Positions 44,904 through 52,771 are shown, numbered from the stretch's first letter. The stretch is DNA of 64,000 nt from CAWJMD01 sp963845675 (GCA_963845675.1 CAWJSX010000005.1:620001-684000); one strand, 5' to 3'. The notes: a model not told the origin generated them from the sequence alone. Numbers and translations: made by a program.

Positions 44904-46460
44904 ACGGGAGCCGTGACGGACCAGCCGGCGGTCGACCTGCTGTCCCTCGTGACCCGCCACGCCGTCTCCGACCCCGACCGGCTCGCCCTGCACGGAGCGG
45001 ACGGCGGTCGTACGACGTACCGCACCCTCGTCGCACTCATCCGTGGCGGGGCAGCTGGTCTGCGCTCTCAGGGGTTCGAGGTCGGCGACGGCGTCGTGTT
45101 CGCGGTGCGCCCGTCGCCCCGCGCCGTCGTGGCGGCGCTCTCCGTCGTCGCCGCCGGCGGTGTGGTGATCGTCGCCGACCCCGGCGCAGGCCCGGCGCTC
45201 GCGGCCGCCCGGCTGGACCTGGCTCGTCCGCGCTGGGCGATGGCCGAGCCTCTGGTGCACCTGATGTCCAAGCGTCCGGCGCGGCGCCTGCTGGCCCGTC
45301 GCGGGCTCGCGCTGCCCGACCTCGACGCTCCCGGCCTCCGTCACGTCGTGGTGGGAGCTGCGACCTGGTCCCCGACGATGGCGCCACGTGGTGCTCTGCG
45401 GTGGGAGGTGCTGCAGCGCAACGCGTCCGATCCGCCGCTCGAGGCGCTCGACCACGACCGGCCCGCGCTCGTGGTCTTCACCTCGGGCACGACGTCCTCC
45501 CCCCGTGCCGTGCAGCACAGCGTGTCGTCGTTGACCGCAGGGGTGTGCGCACTGCTCGACCGGCTGGCCCTGCGCGCCGACGACGTCGTGCACACCGACC
45601 AGATGATGCTCGGCCTGCCGGTGCTCGCCGCGGGGGCGACCTGGTCCGTGGCGCCCGTCGGTGCGCGCGGCCCGACGTGGCGTAGGACGGCGGTCGAGCG
45701 CGGCGCCACCGTGGGGTACGCCGTGCCGGCCACCCTGGACGCGGCGGCGGAGGACGGTCCGCTGCCGGGCTCCCTGCGGATGCTCGCGACGGGCGGCGCC
45801 CCGGTCACGCCGGGCGTGGTGGCGCGGCTCAGTGATGCCGCCCCCCGGGCCCGCGTGCTCGGCGTCTACGGCCTCACGGAGGCCCTCCCGGTGGCCACGG
45901 TCGAGGGGCCGGACCTGCTGCGGCACAGCAGGATCCCGGGCACGGGTCTCCTTCTCGGCAGGCCCGTCGACGGGACGACCTGCGGTGTGGACGACCGTGG
46001 CGAGCTCTGGGTGAGCGGGCCGCAGGTGGCTACCGGGTACCTGGGGGAGCCGCCCGCTGAACGGGTACGCACCGGCGACCAGGTGCGCGTCCTGGCGGAC
46101 GGCCGCCTCGAGCTCCTCGGCCGCGCCAAGGACATGCTCCTGCGCGGGGTCACCAACATCTACCCGGCACTGGTCGAGCCGTTCGTCGAGGCCGAGCCGG
46201 ACGTCGCCGAGGCGGCGATGGTCGGCCGTCCCGACGCGCGGACCGGTGACGAGCGGGTGGTGCTGGTGGTCGTCCCTGCGCCGGGGGTCGGCGCGGCCGG
46301 CGTGCGTTCGACGCTGCGCCGGCGACTGCCGCAGCTCCTCGACACGGCCTGGCTGCCGGACGAGGTCGTGGTCGTGCAGGCCCTCCCCCGGACGGGTCGA
46401 GCGCGCAAGGTCGACAAGGCCCTTCTGCGTGCACGTCTGGTGGCGGGGGAGCTGTCGTGA
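44895..46460 (+). CDS. oleC: OleC-like AMP-dependent ligase (beta-lactone synthetase type)
   Basis: A 521-aa adenylate-forming enzyme. It has OleC-like stretches: VRPSPRAVVAALSVVAAGGVVIVADPG, HLMSKRPARRLLARRG, LATGGAPVTPGVVARL and YGLTEALPVATVEG. The P-loop is FTSGTTSSPRAVQHS, with Arg in place of the usual Lys, and the late catalytic Lys is in GRARKVDKALL. OleC turns a 2-alkyl-3-hydroxy acid into a cis beta-lactone. In several actinobacteria OleC is fused to an OleB hydrolase; no such domain is present here. Start GTG 44895 is the last unit of the 9-bp repeat. The stop overlaps the next gene (GTGA). Confidence 0.82.
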   Translation: MSPTGAVTDQPAVDLLSLVTRHAVSDPDRLALHGADGGRTTYRTLVALIRGGAAGLRSQGFEVGDGVVFAVRPSPRAVVAALSVVAAGGVVIVADPGAGPALAAARLDLARPRWAMAEPLVHLMSKRPARRLLARRGLALPDLDAPGLRHVVVGAATWSPTMAPRGALRWEVLQRNASDPPLEALDHDRPALVVFTSGTTSSPRAVQHSVSSLTAGVCALLDRLALRADDVVHTDQMMLGLPVLAAGATWSVAPVGARGPTWRRTAVERGATVGYAVPATLDAAAEDGPLPGSLRMLATGGAPVTPGVVARLSDAAPRARVLGVYGLTEALPVATVEGPDLLRHSRIPGTGLLLGRPVDGTTCGVDDRGELWVSGPQVATGYLGEPPAERVRTGDQVRVLADGRLELLGRAKDMLLRGVTNIYPALVEPFVEAEPDVAEAAMVGRPDARTGDERVVLVVVPAPGVGAAGVRSTLRRRLPQLLDTAWLPDEVVVVQALPRTGRARKVDKALLRARLVAGELS

Positions 46461-47428
46461 GGGTCGCCGTCACGGGCGCCAGCGGTTTCGTCGGCTCCGC
46501 GGCCGCCCAGGCCCTCGACGCCGCGGGCCACGAGGTCGTCGGCTTCGGGCGGCGGGCGCGCCCGTCCACCCTCCCGGTGTCGGTCGGCTACCGGCGCTGG
46601 GACCTGGCCTCGGGTCCGCTGGAGAGCGCCGATCCGGTGGACGTGGTGCTGCACTGCGCGGCGGCCGTCGACGACTGGGCGCCGCTGCGCGAGCAACGCG
46701 TCGCCACCGTGTCAGGGACCGCCGCGGCCCTGGCCAGCTGGCCGCACGCACGCTTCGTGCACATCTCGAGCGCCAGCGTCTACCCCGCCTGGCGCCACGG
46801 CGTGGTGCGGGAGGACGACGGTCCCGCAACGAGCTTCGTCGGCCCGTACCCGAGGGCCAAGGCGGAGGCGGAGGCGGTGGTGGACGCGGCGTCGCGGACC
46901 GGACGCCGTGCCCTGGTCCTCCGGCCCCACGCCGTGCACGGACCCGGCGACCCGACGCTCCTGCCGCGGCTGCAGCAGGCGGTACGGGGTCGCCGCGACG
47001 GACGCCGCGGTGTTCTCGTGCTGCCGGGCTCGGCGCGGACGTGGGTGCACCTCACGTCGGTCGAGCTGCTCGCCGACGTCTGCCGCGTCGCGTGCGAGAG
47101 CGACGCTGTCGGGGTCGTGAACGTCGCCGACGCCGCGCCGGTCCGGCTGGGCGAGGCCGTCGACGCCGTGCTCTCGCCGGCAGACGGCCAGCCACCTCTG
47201 CGAGTGCACCTGCCGCGCACCGCGTCCCGCGTCCTGGCCGCGACGCTCGAGGGCGGAGCGCGGCTCGTGGGCAGTCCGACGCCGCCCCCCGTGACCCGGT
47301 ACGTGGTCAGCCATCTGGCGGTGTCGCGCGTGCTCGACCTGGGTCGGCTCCGTGACCGGCTGGGTGTCGAGCCGCCGCCCACGGACCTGTCGAGGCTGGC
47401 ACCGCATCGCGCCGGGCTGCCGGGCTAG
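46457..47428 (+). CDS. oleD: OleD-like NAD(P)-dependent reductase (extended SDR)
   Basis: A 323-aa extended short-chain dehydrogenase: VTGASGFVGSAAAQAL as the nucleotide-binding loop, VHISSASVYPAW and GPYPRAKAEAE with the YxxxK pair, then LRPHAVHGPGDPTLLPRLQQAV and PPPVTRYVVSHLAVSRVLDLGRLRDRLG, which follow the OleD/3-beta-hydroxysteroid dehydrogenase pattern. OleD reduces the 2-alkyl-3-ketoacid from OleA to the hydroxy acid used by OleC. The GTG start overlaps the OleC-like stop. Its TAG stop shares the palindrome CTAG with the stop of the convergent gene. Confidence 0.83.
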   Translation: MRVAVTGASGFVGSAAAQALDAAGHEVVGFGRRARPSTLPVSVGYRRWDLASGPLESADPVDVVLHCAAAVDDWAPLREQRVATVSGTAAALASWPHARFVHISSASVYPAWRHGVVREDDGPATSFVGPYPRAKAEAEAVVDAASRTGRRALVLRPHAVHGPGDPTLLPRLQQAVRGRRDGRRGVLVLPGSARTWVHLTSVELLADVCRVACESDAVGVVNVADAAPVRLGEAVDAVLSPADGQPPLRVHLPRTASRVLAATLEGGARLVGSPTPPPVTRYVVSHLAVSRVLDLGRLRDRLGVEPPPTDLSRLAPHRAGLPG

Positions 47429-48198
47429 CGGCGCGACGTTCCGAAGGCCGAAGGATCCACCGCGATCCACAGGTGCTCCGCAGTCGCCAGCAGCTCCGGC
47501 TCGCGGTCGTCGTCGAACGACCACAACGTCGCCGCGGTGCGGGTCTTGCGCCCCTCGGTGCCTCGCTCCAGGCCGGTCACGACGCAGCGCTCGCCCGGGC
47601 GCGGAACCCGGTGCAGCGCCACGGTGATGCCGCCCAGCACCATCGGCCGGCCCACCAGATCCGTCGACCACCCTCCGGGGCAGTCGACAGACGCCCAGGT
47701 CTGCGGGACGTCCACGTCGTCGCCCGGCGACCACTCGCACGCGGTCCGGTCCCCGGTGCCCGGCAGCACGCCGGGTGTCAGCCGCAGCCCGTCCCCCTCG
47801 GCACGGTCGAGGCCGCACACGAAGCAGGACGGGAAGGGGTGCTCGACCAGCCCGCGGTAGGCGCCCGCCGCAGCACGCGCGACGTCGGGCGGGACGGGGT
47901 CGACCGGAGTCAGCGCCGCCGCCTCGTCCGGCCCGATCGCCGCCGCCGTGAGGACGACGGTGTCGTCGTCGCGTGCAGTCGCCCGCACCGGCCGCCCGTC
48001 CGAGGTCTCCACCTCGACCGCCATCGGACGGTCGAGCGGTGGGGGAGCGCTCAGCCTCACGGCCACCGCGGCCGCCCCGCGCAGCACCTCGCTCAGCGCC
48101 CCCGAGCTCCACCCGCCGTTCCCTGACCCCGGGGGCCCGTGGAACCGGTCCGGCACCACCAGCTGGTGCGCATCGCTCGACACAGGACTCCCAGGCAC
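47425..48198 (-). CDS. Uncharacterised hotdog/thioesterase-like protein
   Basis: A 257-aa protein of a widespread actinobacterial family: VPDRFHGPPGSGNGGWSSGALSEVL at the N-terminus and HPFPSCFVCGLDRAEGDGLRLTPGVL in the middle, followed by VDVPQTWASVDCPGGW. The layout suggests two fused hotdog halves as in thioesterases, but no experimentally known catalytic residue can be pointed to. TAGGCT at 48205-48210 (minus strand) lies 6 nt before GTG 48198, a leaderless promoter pattern. It is convergent with the ole-type operon, sharing the CTAG stop. A role in hydrolysing acyl-CoA would fit but is not shown. Confidence 0.65.
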   Translation of the reverse strand: MPGSPVSSDAHQLVVPDRFHGPPGSGNGGWSSGALSEVLRGAAAVAVRLSAPPPLDRPMAVEVETSDGRPVRATARDDDTVVLTAAAIGPDEAAALTPVDPVPPDVARAAAGAYRGLVEHPFPSCFVCGLDRAEGDGLRLTPGVLPGTGDRTACEWSPGDDVDVPQTWASVDCPGGWSTDLVGRPMVLGGITVALHRVPRPGERCVVTGLERGTEGRKTRTAATLWSFDDDREPELLATAEHLWIAVDPSAFGTSRR

Positions 48199-48248
48199 CC
48201 CGCGAGCCTAGGGCTCCGCCTCCTCGCAGGCCCCCAGGTCCCCCGCAT

Positions 48249-48402
48249 CGCAGATCGTCCCCTTTCTGCGGTCGGCGGGGGCCTCGGGAGCGCAGATCGT
48301 CCCCCTTCTGCGGTCGGGAGGGGCCTCGGGAGCGCAGATCGTGGCCTTTCTGCGGTCGGCGGGGGCCTCGGGAGCGCAGATAGTCCGCGATCTGCGGCGG
48401 GG
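48249..48402. repeat. 42-bp tandem repeat with internal dyads
   Basis: Units start at 48249, 48291, 48333 and 48375, exactly 42 bp apart. The fourth is partial and diverged. Each begins with CGCAGAT and has TCTGCG about 16-18 bp later, so each unit can form a small hairpin; the fourth has perfect 7-bp arms CGCAGAT/ATCTGCG. The rest of the unit, GGTCGGCGGGGGCCTCGGGAG, is nearly invariant. It lies between the photolyase stop and the start of the hotdog gene. Confidence 0.9.
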
Positions 48403-48419
48403 GTGGGGTTGTGACCCCT

Positions 48420-49781
48420 TCAGCGGCCCATCTCGTCGTAGCGGTCGAGGGCCTCACGGCGCTCGGCGGCGTGGTCGACGATCGGCTCGGGATAGCCGTG
48501 GGCGTACCCGTTCTCGGAGGTCCAGGGGGTGTGGGCGGCCTTGCCCGGCAGGTGGGCCAGCTCGGGAACGTAGCGGCGCACGTAGTCGCCGTCGGGGTCG
48601 AAGCGCTGACCCTGCGTGACGGGGTTGAACACCCGGAAGAAGGGAGAGGCGTCGGTGCCGGAGCCGGCGACCCACTGCCAGCCGTGGTTGTTGCTGGCGA
48701 GGTCGCCGTCGACGAGGTGGCGCAGGAAGTGACGGGCCCCCAGCTGCCACTCCAGGTGCAGGTCCTTGACCAGGAAGCTGGCGGTGACCATGCGGACCCG
48801 GTTGTGCATCCAGCCCTCGCGCAGGAGCTGGCGCATCCCGGCGTCGACCAGCGGGAAGCCGGTGCGGCCTGCCTTCCACGCCTCGAGCTGCTCCCCCGGG
48901 CGGTCGTACCTCATCCGGGCGTACTGGGGACGCAGGTACTCCCGCGCGCTCTGCGGGTGGTGCCACAGCACGTCGGCGTAGAACTCCCGCCACGCGAGCT
49001 CGGTCCGGTACGTCTGTGCGCCCTTCGACCTTCGCGGGGCGAGCTCGGCGAGCAGGGTGCGTGGGTGGATCTCGCCGTACTTGAGGTGGGCCGACATGCG
49101 TGAGGTGCCGTCCACCGCAGGCCGGTCACGGTCGTCGTCGTACTCGTCGAGCGCCTCGTCCGAGAACTCGTGCCAGCGGGCGAGGGCTGCTTCCTCCCCG
49201 ACAGGCGGGAGGTCGACGTCCTCGGCCCCGTCGGGCTCGTCCGGCAGCGGGTCGCCGTCGAGGGTTCGAGCCCACCTCAGCGCCGACGGGGGTGTCGCGG
49301 CGGGAGCCGGCCAGCCGTGGTCGCGCCACGCCCTGGAGAAGGGTGTGAAGACCGCGTACGGGGTGCCGTCCGCCTTGGTGACCGACCCTGGTCCCACGGC
49401 GTACGGCGTGCCCGAGCGGACGAGGGACCGCCCGGCCTCCTCCAGCGCCTGCTCGACGGCCCGGTCGCGGCGACGACCGTACGGACCGCCGTCGGCGGTC
49501 GCGTGCACGGTGCGCGCGCCCAGCTCCTCGGCGACCTGCGGCACCACGGCGACCGGGTCGCCGCGGCGCACGAGCAGCGCCCCGTCCATCGAGGCGTCGA
49601 GGGCGCGGAGCGAGCGGGCCAGCCACGCCAGGCGCGGGTTGCCGGCCGGTCGGGTCAGGCGTGGATCGACGACGAACAGCGGGAGCACCCGTCCGCCGTC
49701 CGACTCCTCGACGGCACGAAGCAGCGCAGGGTGGTCCCCGAGCCGCAGGTCGCGGCGGAACCAGAGCACGGTGTCGGGCAC
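48420..49781 (-). CDS. phr: Deoxyribodipyrimidine photo-lyase (class I)
   Basis: A 453-aa flavoprotein that repairs UV pyrimidine dimers with light. It has the antenna-binding domain start VLWFRRDLRLGDHPALLRAV, then SAHLKYGEIHPRTLLAEL, ELAWREFYADVLWHHPQSAREYL, and the FAD-binding core GMRQLLREGWMHNRVRMVTASFLVKDLHLEWQLGARHFLRHLVDGDLASNNHGWQWVAGSGTDASPFFRVFNP, all standard. GTG 49781 begins VPDTVLWFRRDLR; a GGGAGG directly abuts it, so the translation signal is poor. It is divergent from the DtxR gene. Confidence 0.93.
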   Translation of the reverse strand: MPDTVLWFRRDLRLGDHPALLRAVEESDGGRVLPLFVVDPRLTRPAGNPRLAWLARSLRALDASMDGALLVRRGDPVAVVPQVAEELGARTVHATADGGPYGRRRDRAVEQALEEAGRSLVRSGTPYAVGPGSVTKADGTPYAVFTPFSRAWRDHGWPAPAATPPSALRWARTLDGDPLPDEPDGAEDVDLPPVGEEAALARWHEFSDEALDEYDDDRDRPAVDGTSRMSAHLKYGEIHPRTLLAELAPRRSKGAQTYRTELAWREFYADVLWHHPQSAREYLRPQYARMRYDRPGEQLEAWKAGRTGFPLVDAGMRQLLREGWMHNRVRMVTASFLVKDLHLEWQLGARHFLRHLVDGDLASNNHGWQWVAGSGTDASPFFRVFNPVTQGQRFDPDGDYVRRYVPELAHLPGKAAHTPWTSENGYAHGYPEPIVDHAAERREALDRYDEMGR

Positions 49782-49858
49782 CCTCCCACCCTGCGGGGCG
49801 CGGGGCCCGTCCGCCAGCCGATGACGCGGCTCCGGATGGGACGGACACCCGCCGCATC

Positions 49859-49864
49859 TAGGCT
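49859..49864 (+). promoter_or_regulatory. -10 box of dtxR gene
   Basis: TAGGCT at 49859-49864 fits TANNNT and would start transcription near 49871, leaving a 44-nt leader to GTG 49915. No clear -35 was found. Confidence 0.4.
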
Positions 49865-49914
49865 CGAGGGTGTCTCGGCGGGTGCCGGGTACGAGCTGAG
49901 GGGACGACAACTGC

Positions 49915-50625
49915 GTGAGCGACCTGATCGACACGACGGAGATGTACCTCAAGACCATCTTCGAGCTGGAGGAGGAGGGCATCGTCCCGCTGCGCGCCCG
50001 CATCGCGGAACGGCTCGAGCAGAGCGGCCCGACCGTCTCGCAGACGGTCGCCCGGATGGAGCGTGACGGCCTGGTCGTCGTCAGCGGCGACCGCCACCTC
50101 GAGCTGACCGAGACCGGTCGGCAGAAGGCGACCCGCGTGATGCGCAAGCACCGCATCGCCGAGCGGCTCCTGATCGACGTGATCGGACTCGACTGGGAGC
50201 ACGTGCACGAGGAGGCGTGCCGCTGGGAGCACGTGATGAGCGACCGCGTCGAGAAGCGCATCCTCGAGCTGCTCGGTCACCCGACCGAGTCTCCGTACGG
50301 GAACCCCATCCCCGGCCTCGCGGAGCTCGGTGAGGAGCGCGAGGCGGACGGGGCCTTCCTGACGGGGGTGGCGACCCTGGTCGACGCAGCCACCGTCGGC
50401 GGCCCCACCCGGACCCGCGTGGTCGTCCGGCGTCTCGGCGAGCCGATCCAGACCGACATCGAGCTGCTCGGTCAGCTGTCCGCGTCGGGCGTGCGACCCG
50501 GCGGGGCCGTGTCCGTCCGGCGCGTCGACGGTGGAGTCGTCGTCTCGGCCGAGGGGTCGGACGTCGAGCTCGACCTGCCCGACGCCCTGGCAGGTCACGT
50601 GTTCGTGATCGCCGTCCCCGGGTGA
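49915..50625 (+). CDS. DtxR/IdeR family metal-dependent regulator
   Basis: A 236-aa iron-type regulator: DTTEMYLKTIFELEEEGIVPLRARIAERLEQSGPTVSQTVARMERDGLVVV is the N-terminal helix-turn-helix, KHRIAERLLIDVIGLDWEHVHEEACRWEHVMSD is the dimerisation and metal domain with the Cys-x-x-Glu-His site of DtxR/IdeR, and a C-terminal SH3-like FeoA domain (LLGQLSASGVRPGGAVSVRR...GHVFVI) is complete. It probably represses iron uptake when ferrous iron is bound. GTG 49915 has GAGGGG 11 bases upstream. Confidence 0.92.
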   Translation: MSDLIDTTEMYLKTIFELEEEGIVPLRARIAERLEQSGPTVSQTVARMERDGLVVVSGDRHLELTETGRQKATRVMRKHRIAERLLIDVIGLDWEHVHEEACRWEHVMSDRVEKRILELLGHPTESPYGNPIPGLAELGEEREADGAFLTGVATLVDAATVGGPTRTRVVVRRLGEPIQTDIELLGQLSASGVRPGGAVSVRRVDGGVVVSAEGSDVELDLPDALAGHVFVIAVPG

Positions 50626-50652
50626 AACTTGGACATACCGCCCCGAACACCC

Positions 50653-50668
50653 TGTGATCTGAGTCACT
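50653..50668. promoter_or_regulatory. CRP/GlxR-like operator
   Basis: TGTGA-TCTGAG-TCACT at 50653-50668 matches the CRP consensus TGTGA-N6-TCACA except for the last base. Its centre is about 68 bp before the predicted start of the riboswitch transcript, a position suited to activation. In actinobacteria CRP/GlxR controls several cell-wall hydrolase genes. Confidence 0.5.
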
Positions 50669-50692
50669 TCGAGACCTCATCGTGACCGGGAT

Positions 50693-50722
50693 GTGACATC
50701 GCGCGGAGCGGTGCGTTACGGT
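50693..50722 (+). promoter_or_regulatory. Promoter of riboswitch-NlpC transcript
   Basis: GTGACA (50693-50698) and TACGGT (50717-50722) with an 18-bp spacer give a plausible sigma-A-type promoter, with start near 50729 just before the riboswitch. Confidence 0.5.
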
Positions 50723-50729
50723 CTGCGGG

Positions 50730-50946
50730 CTGGTTCGGGTTCCCTGTGCCAGCTCTCGAGCGGCTCGCCGAACCCTGTCGCCGCCCCGAGGTCCTTCCGA
50801 TCGACGCATGACAGGGGCGGGGGAACCACGTGATGCGGTTCCGGTCCTGGAGCACAGGACGGGAACCTTGGGGTGAAGCCGGACCCAGATCGACCCGGCC
50901 GGGTGACCTACCTCCCACCCGAACCCGACAGCTCACCTCGTAGGCG
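50730..50946 (+). promoter_or_regulatory. ydaO/yuaA c-di-AMP riboswitch
   Basis: The 5' leader of the NlpC/P60 gene has the conserved pieces of the ydaO element: GGGGGAACCACG at about 50819-50830, CTTGGGGTGAAGCC at 50867-50880, and the closing ACAGCTCACCTCGTAGGC at about 50928-50945. GC-rich paired regions lie between them (for example GGTTCGG near 50732 with CCGAACC near 50768). In actinobacteria this riboswitch controls resuscitation factors and NlpC/P60 hydrolases, exactly the context here. High c-di-AMP usually turns expression off. Confidence 0.88.
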
Positions 50947-50964
50947 TCAGGAGAGGTCCAGATC

Positions 50965-51744
50965 TTGTCGACGCGCGCCTCCGGGCGGCACCGCACCGCG
51001 GTCCGTCCGAAGACCCCCTTGTCCACCCTCGCCGAGTCCCTCACGGCGAACGCCGGCACCGTCGGTCGCCGCACGGCCGTGATCGCCGCCTCCTCCGGCC
51101 TCGTGGTCTCGATGGGCGTCACCGCGGCCGACGCGGCCCCCGTCACCGGAGGCCCCGACCCGGTCAGCACGTCCGACGCCGGTAAGGCAGGCGCACTGCT
51201 CACGGTGACCCGTACCGCAGTGGCGGCCCCCGCCGAGTCGGAGGTCACCCTCGCCAGCGCCACGGTCTCCAGCGCGACGGCCGCGCCGAAGCCGAAGCCC
51301 AAGCCGGCGCCCGCGCCGGTCGTCCAGGCCTCGAGCCGCGGCACCGAGAAGGCGTCGCGCTCCGAGGAGCGCGAGGCCCCGGCCGAGACCGGCAACATGT
51401 CCGCGTCGCGCTCCAACGTGATGAGCATCGCGGCGCGCTACGTCGGTACCCCGTACCGCTACGGCGGCACCACGCCGTCGGGCTTCGACTGCTCCGGATA
51501 CCTGCAGTACGTGTTCAAGCAGGTCGGCGTCAACCTGCCTCGCACGTCGAGCGCGCAGGCCTCCTTCGGCACGCGCATCTCGCGGTCCGAGGCACAGCCC
51601 GGCGACCTCGTCTACAAGCCGGGTCACATCGGCCTGTACGCGGGTGGCAACAAGATGTACGACGCCCCGCGCACCGGCAAGAGCGTGTCGCTGCGCGAGA
51701 TCTACTCGTCCGACTTCGTGTTCATCCGCGTCCTCGGCAACTGA
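50965..51744 (+). CDS. Secreted NlpC/P60 endopeptidase
   Basis: A 259-aa cell-wall hydrolase. It has a long signal region (RRTAVIAASSGLVVSMGVTAADA, about residues 35-57), then a Ser/Thr/Ala and PKPKPKPAPAP linker to about residue 145. The C-terminal NlpC/P60 domain reads YVGTPYRYGGTTPSGFDCSGYLQYVFKQ with catalytic Cys176, QPGDLVYKPGHIGLY with the His, and ends IRVLGN. It cleaves D-Glu-DAP-type bonds in peptidoglycan stems. Start is TTG 50965 with AGGAGAGG about nine bases upstream. Expression is controlled by the c-di-AMP riboswitch and perhaps by a CRP-type protein. Confidence 0.92.
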   Translation: MSTRASGRHRTAVRPKTPLSTLAESLTANAGTVGRRTAVIAASSGLVVSMGVTAADAAPVTGGPDPVSTSDAGKAGALLTVTRTAVAAPAESEVTLASATVSSATAAPKPKPKPAPAPVVQASSRGTEKASRSEEREAPAETGNMSASRSNVMSIAARYVGTPYRYGGTTPSGFDCSGYLQYVFKQVGVNLPRTSSAQASFGTRISRSEAQPGDLVYKPGHIGLYAGGNKMYDAPRTGKSVSLREIYSSDFVFIRVLGN

Positions 51745-51779
51745 CGTACCGGAGTCCGGCCTCGCGCCGGACCCGGACA

Positions 51780-51815
51780 GAACGGCCCGTCCCGCACGAA
51801 GGGGACGGGCCGTTC
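51780..51815 (+). terminator. Strong hairpin terminator after NlpC gene
   Basis: GAACGGCCCGTCCC (51780-51793) and its exact reverse complement (51802-51815) form a 14-bp stem with loop GCACGAAG. A smaller GTCCGGC/GCCGGAC hairpin precedes it at about 51754-51771. There is no long T-run, as is usual for high-GC terminators. Confidence 0.8.
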
Positions 51816-51918
51816 GGCGTTCCGAGACCGTGTCGTGGCCCGAATGTCGATGACCACGCGGCCATCGTCTGCGTACCCTGACCCTTGTACCAACCGGGTC
51901 GTCCCTCCGGAGGTTGCC

Positions 51919-52023
51919 GTGGACACGCTCGACCGCTCCGCCCGAACCGGGCGCGGACCGGTCCTGCGCTGCCCCGGCGCGACGCCTCACGGCGGCCACA
52001 GCGGCGCGGGTGGTGGGCAATGA
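51919..52023 (+). CDS. Possible small protein, 34 aa
   Basis: GTG 51919 has CGGAGG five bases upstream and encodes VDTLDRSARTGRGPVLRC followed by a Gly/His-rich end. TGACCA and TACCCT (51874-51879) with a 17-bp spacer could be its promoter, starting near 51886. The 442-bp gap it lies in (51745-52186) otherwise holds the NlpC terminator, a hairpin with ACAGGCG/CGCCTGT arms (52069-52099) and a TCCCGA/TCGGGA hairpin (52149-52165) before the HNH gene. It may be a real small gene or just an upstream ORF of the HNH transcript. Confidence 0.3.
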   Translation: MDTLDRSARTGRGPVLRCPGATPHGGHSGAGGGQ

Positions 52024-52186
52024 CCCCGCCACCGCACCAGCTGCGGAGCTCCACCCTGCTCGTCGAGAACAGGCGTCGTCCCCTGCGGACGGCGCCTGTC
52101 GTCGTCCGCGGGTCGGTGGAGCAGTCCCGGCATGCCAGTCCTCACGCGTCCCGAAGCCGTCGGGACCCGCACAGCGAGGTCATCAC

Positions 52187-52682
52187 ATGCGCACACTCGT
52201 CCTCAACGCCGGCTTCGAACCGCTGGCCGTCGTGTCCTTCCGCCGGGCCCTGGTGCTCGTCCTGGCCGGCAAGGCGTCGGTCCTGGCCGCCGACGAGCAC
52301 CCGATCCTCACGGGCGACCGGTCGGTGGAGCGGCCGTCGGTCATCCTGCTGACCCGTTACGTGCGCGTGCCCTTCGGGCGCTCGGTGCCGGTGTCCCGGC
52401 GCGGCGTCCTGCGTCGGGACGGGCACCGGTGCGCCTACTGCGACCGGACCGCCGGCACCGTCGACCACGTGCTGCCGCGCAGCCGCGGGGGCGCGGACAG
52501 CTGGGAGAACCTCGTGGCCTGCTGCGTGCGCTGCAACAACGTCAAGGGCAGCCGGACCCCGCAGGAGATGGGATGGATGCTGCGTCGACCGCCCGATCGC
52601 GCCCCGCGGCACGGCGTGGGTGGTCCGCGGCACGGAACGTCGCCACCCCCTGTGGGAGGACTACCTGCCTGAGGCGGCCTGA
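52187..52682 (+). pseudogene. HNH endonuclease, one frameshift near C-terminus
   Basis: A protein of about 164 aa of the actinobacterial HNH group: MRTLVLNAGFEPLAVVSFRRALVLVLAGKASVL at the start, then the zinc/HNH core CAYCDRTAGTVDHVLPRSRGGADSWENLVACCVRCNNVKG. After about 52603 the intact family ending TAWVVRGTERRHPLWEDYLPEAA is in the +1 frame, so one extra base in the GCCCCGCGG run breaks the gene; without it the stop is TGA 52682. The product may be a nuclease of unknown role; it is often a housekeeping-type gene in this phylum. Confidence 0.8.
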
Positions 52683-52771
52683 AGCCGTCCCGTCCCGCCC
52701 ACCGACGCCGCGGCGGACCGTGACACAGGGGTCGGGAGGTCCGTGGCGACCGCTGCGGGCAGACTGCCCCC

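Noticed and set aside
48249..48402. CRISPR array
   Set aside because: Units are directly adjacent with no variable spacers, and no cas genes are in the window.
46712..48457. Minus-strand frame of 581 codons with an Arg/Gly/Pro repeat through the 42-bp array
   Set aside because: The repeat is 42 bp, a multiple of three, so frames stay open by chance; it crosses the OleD-like and hotdog genes in other frames.
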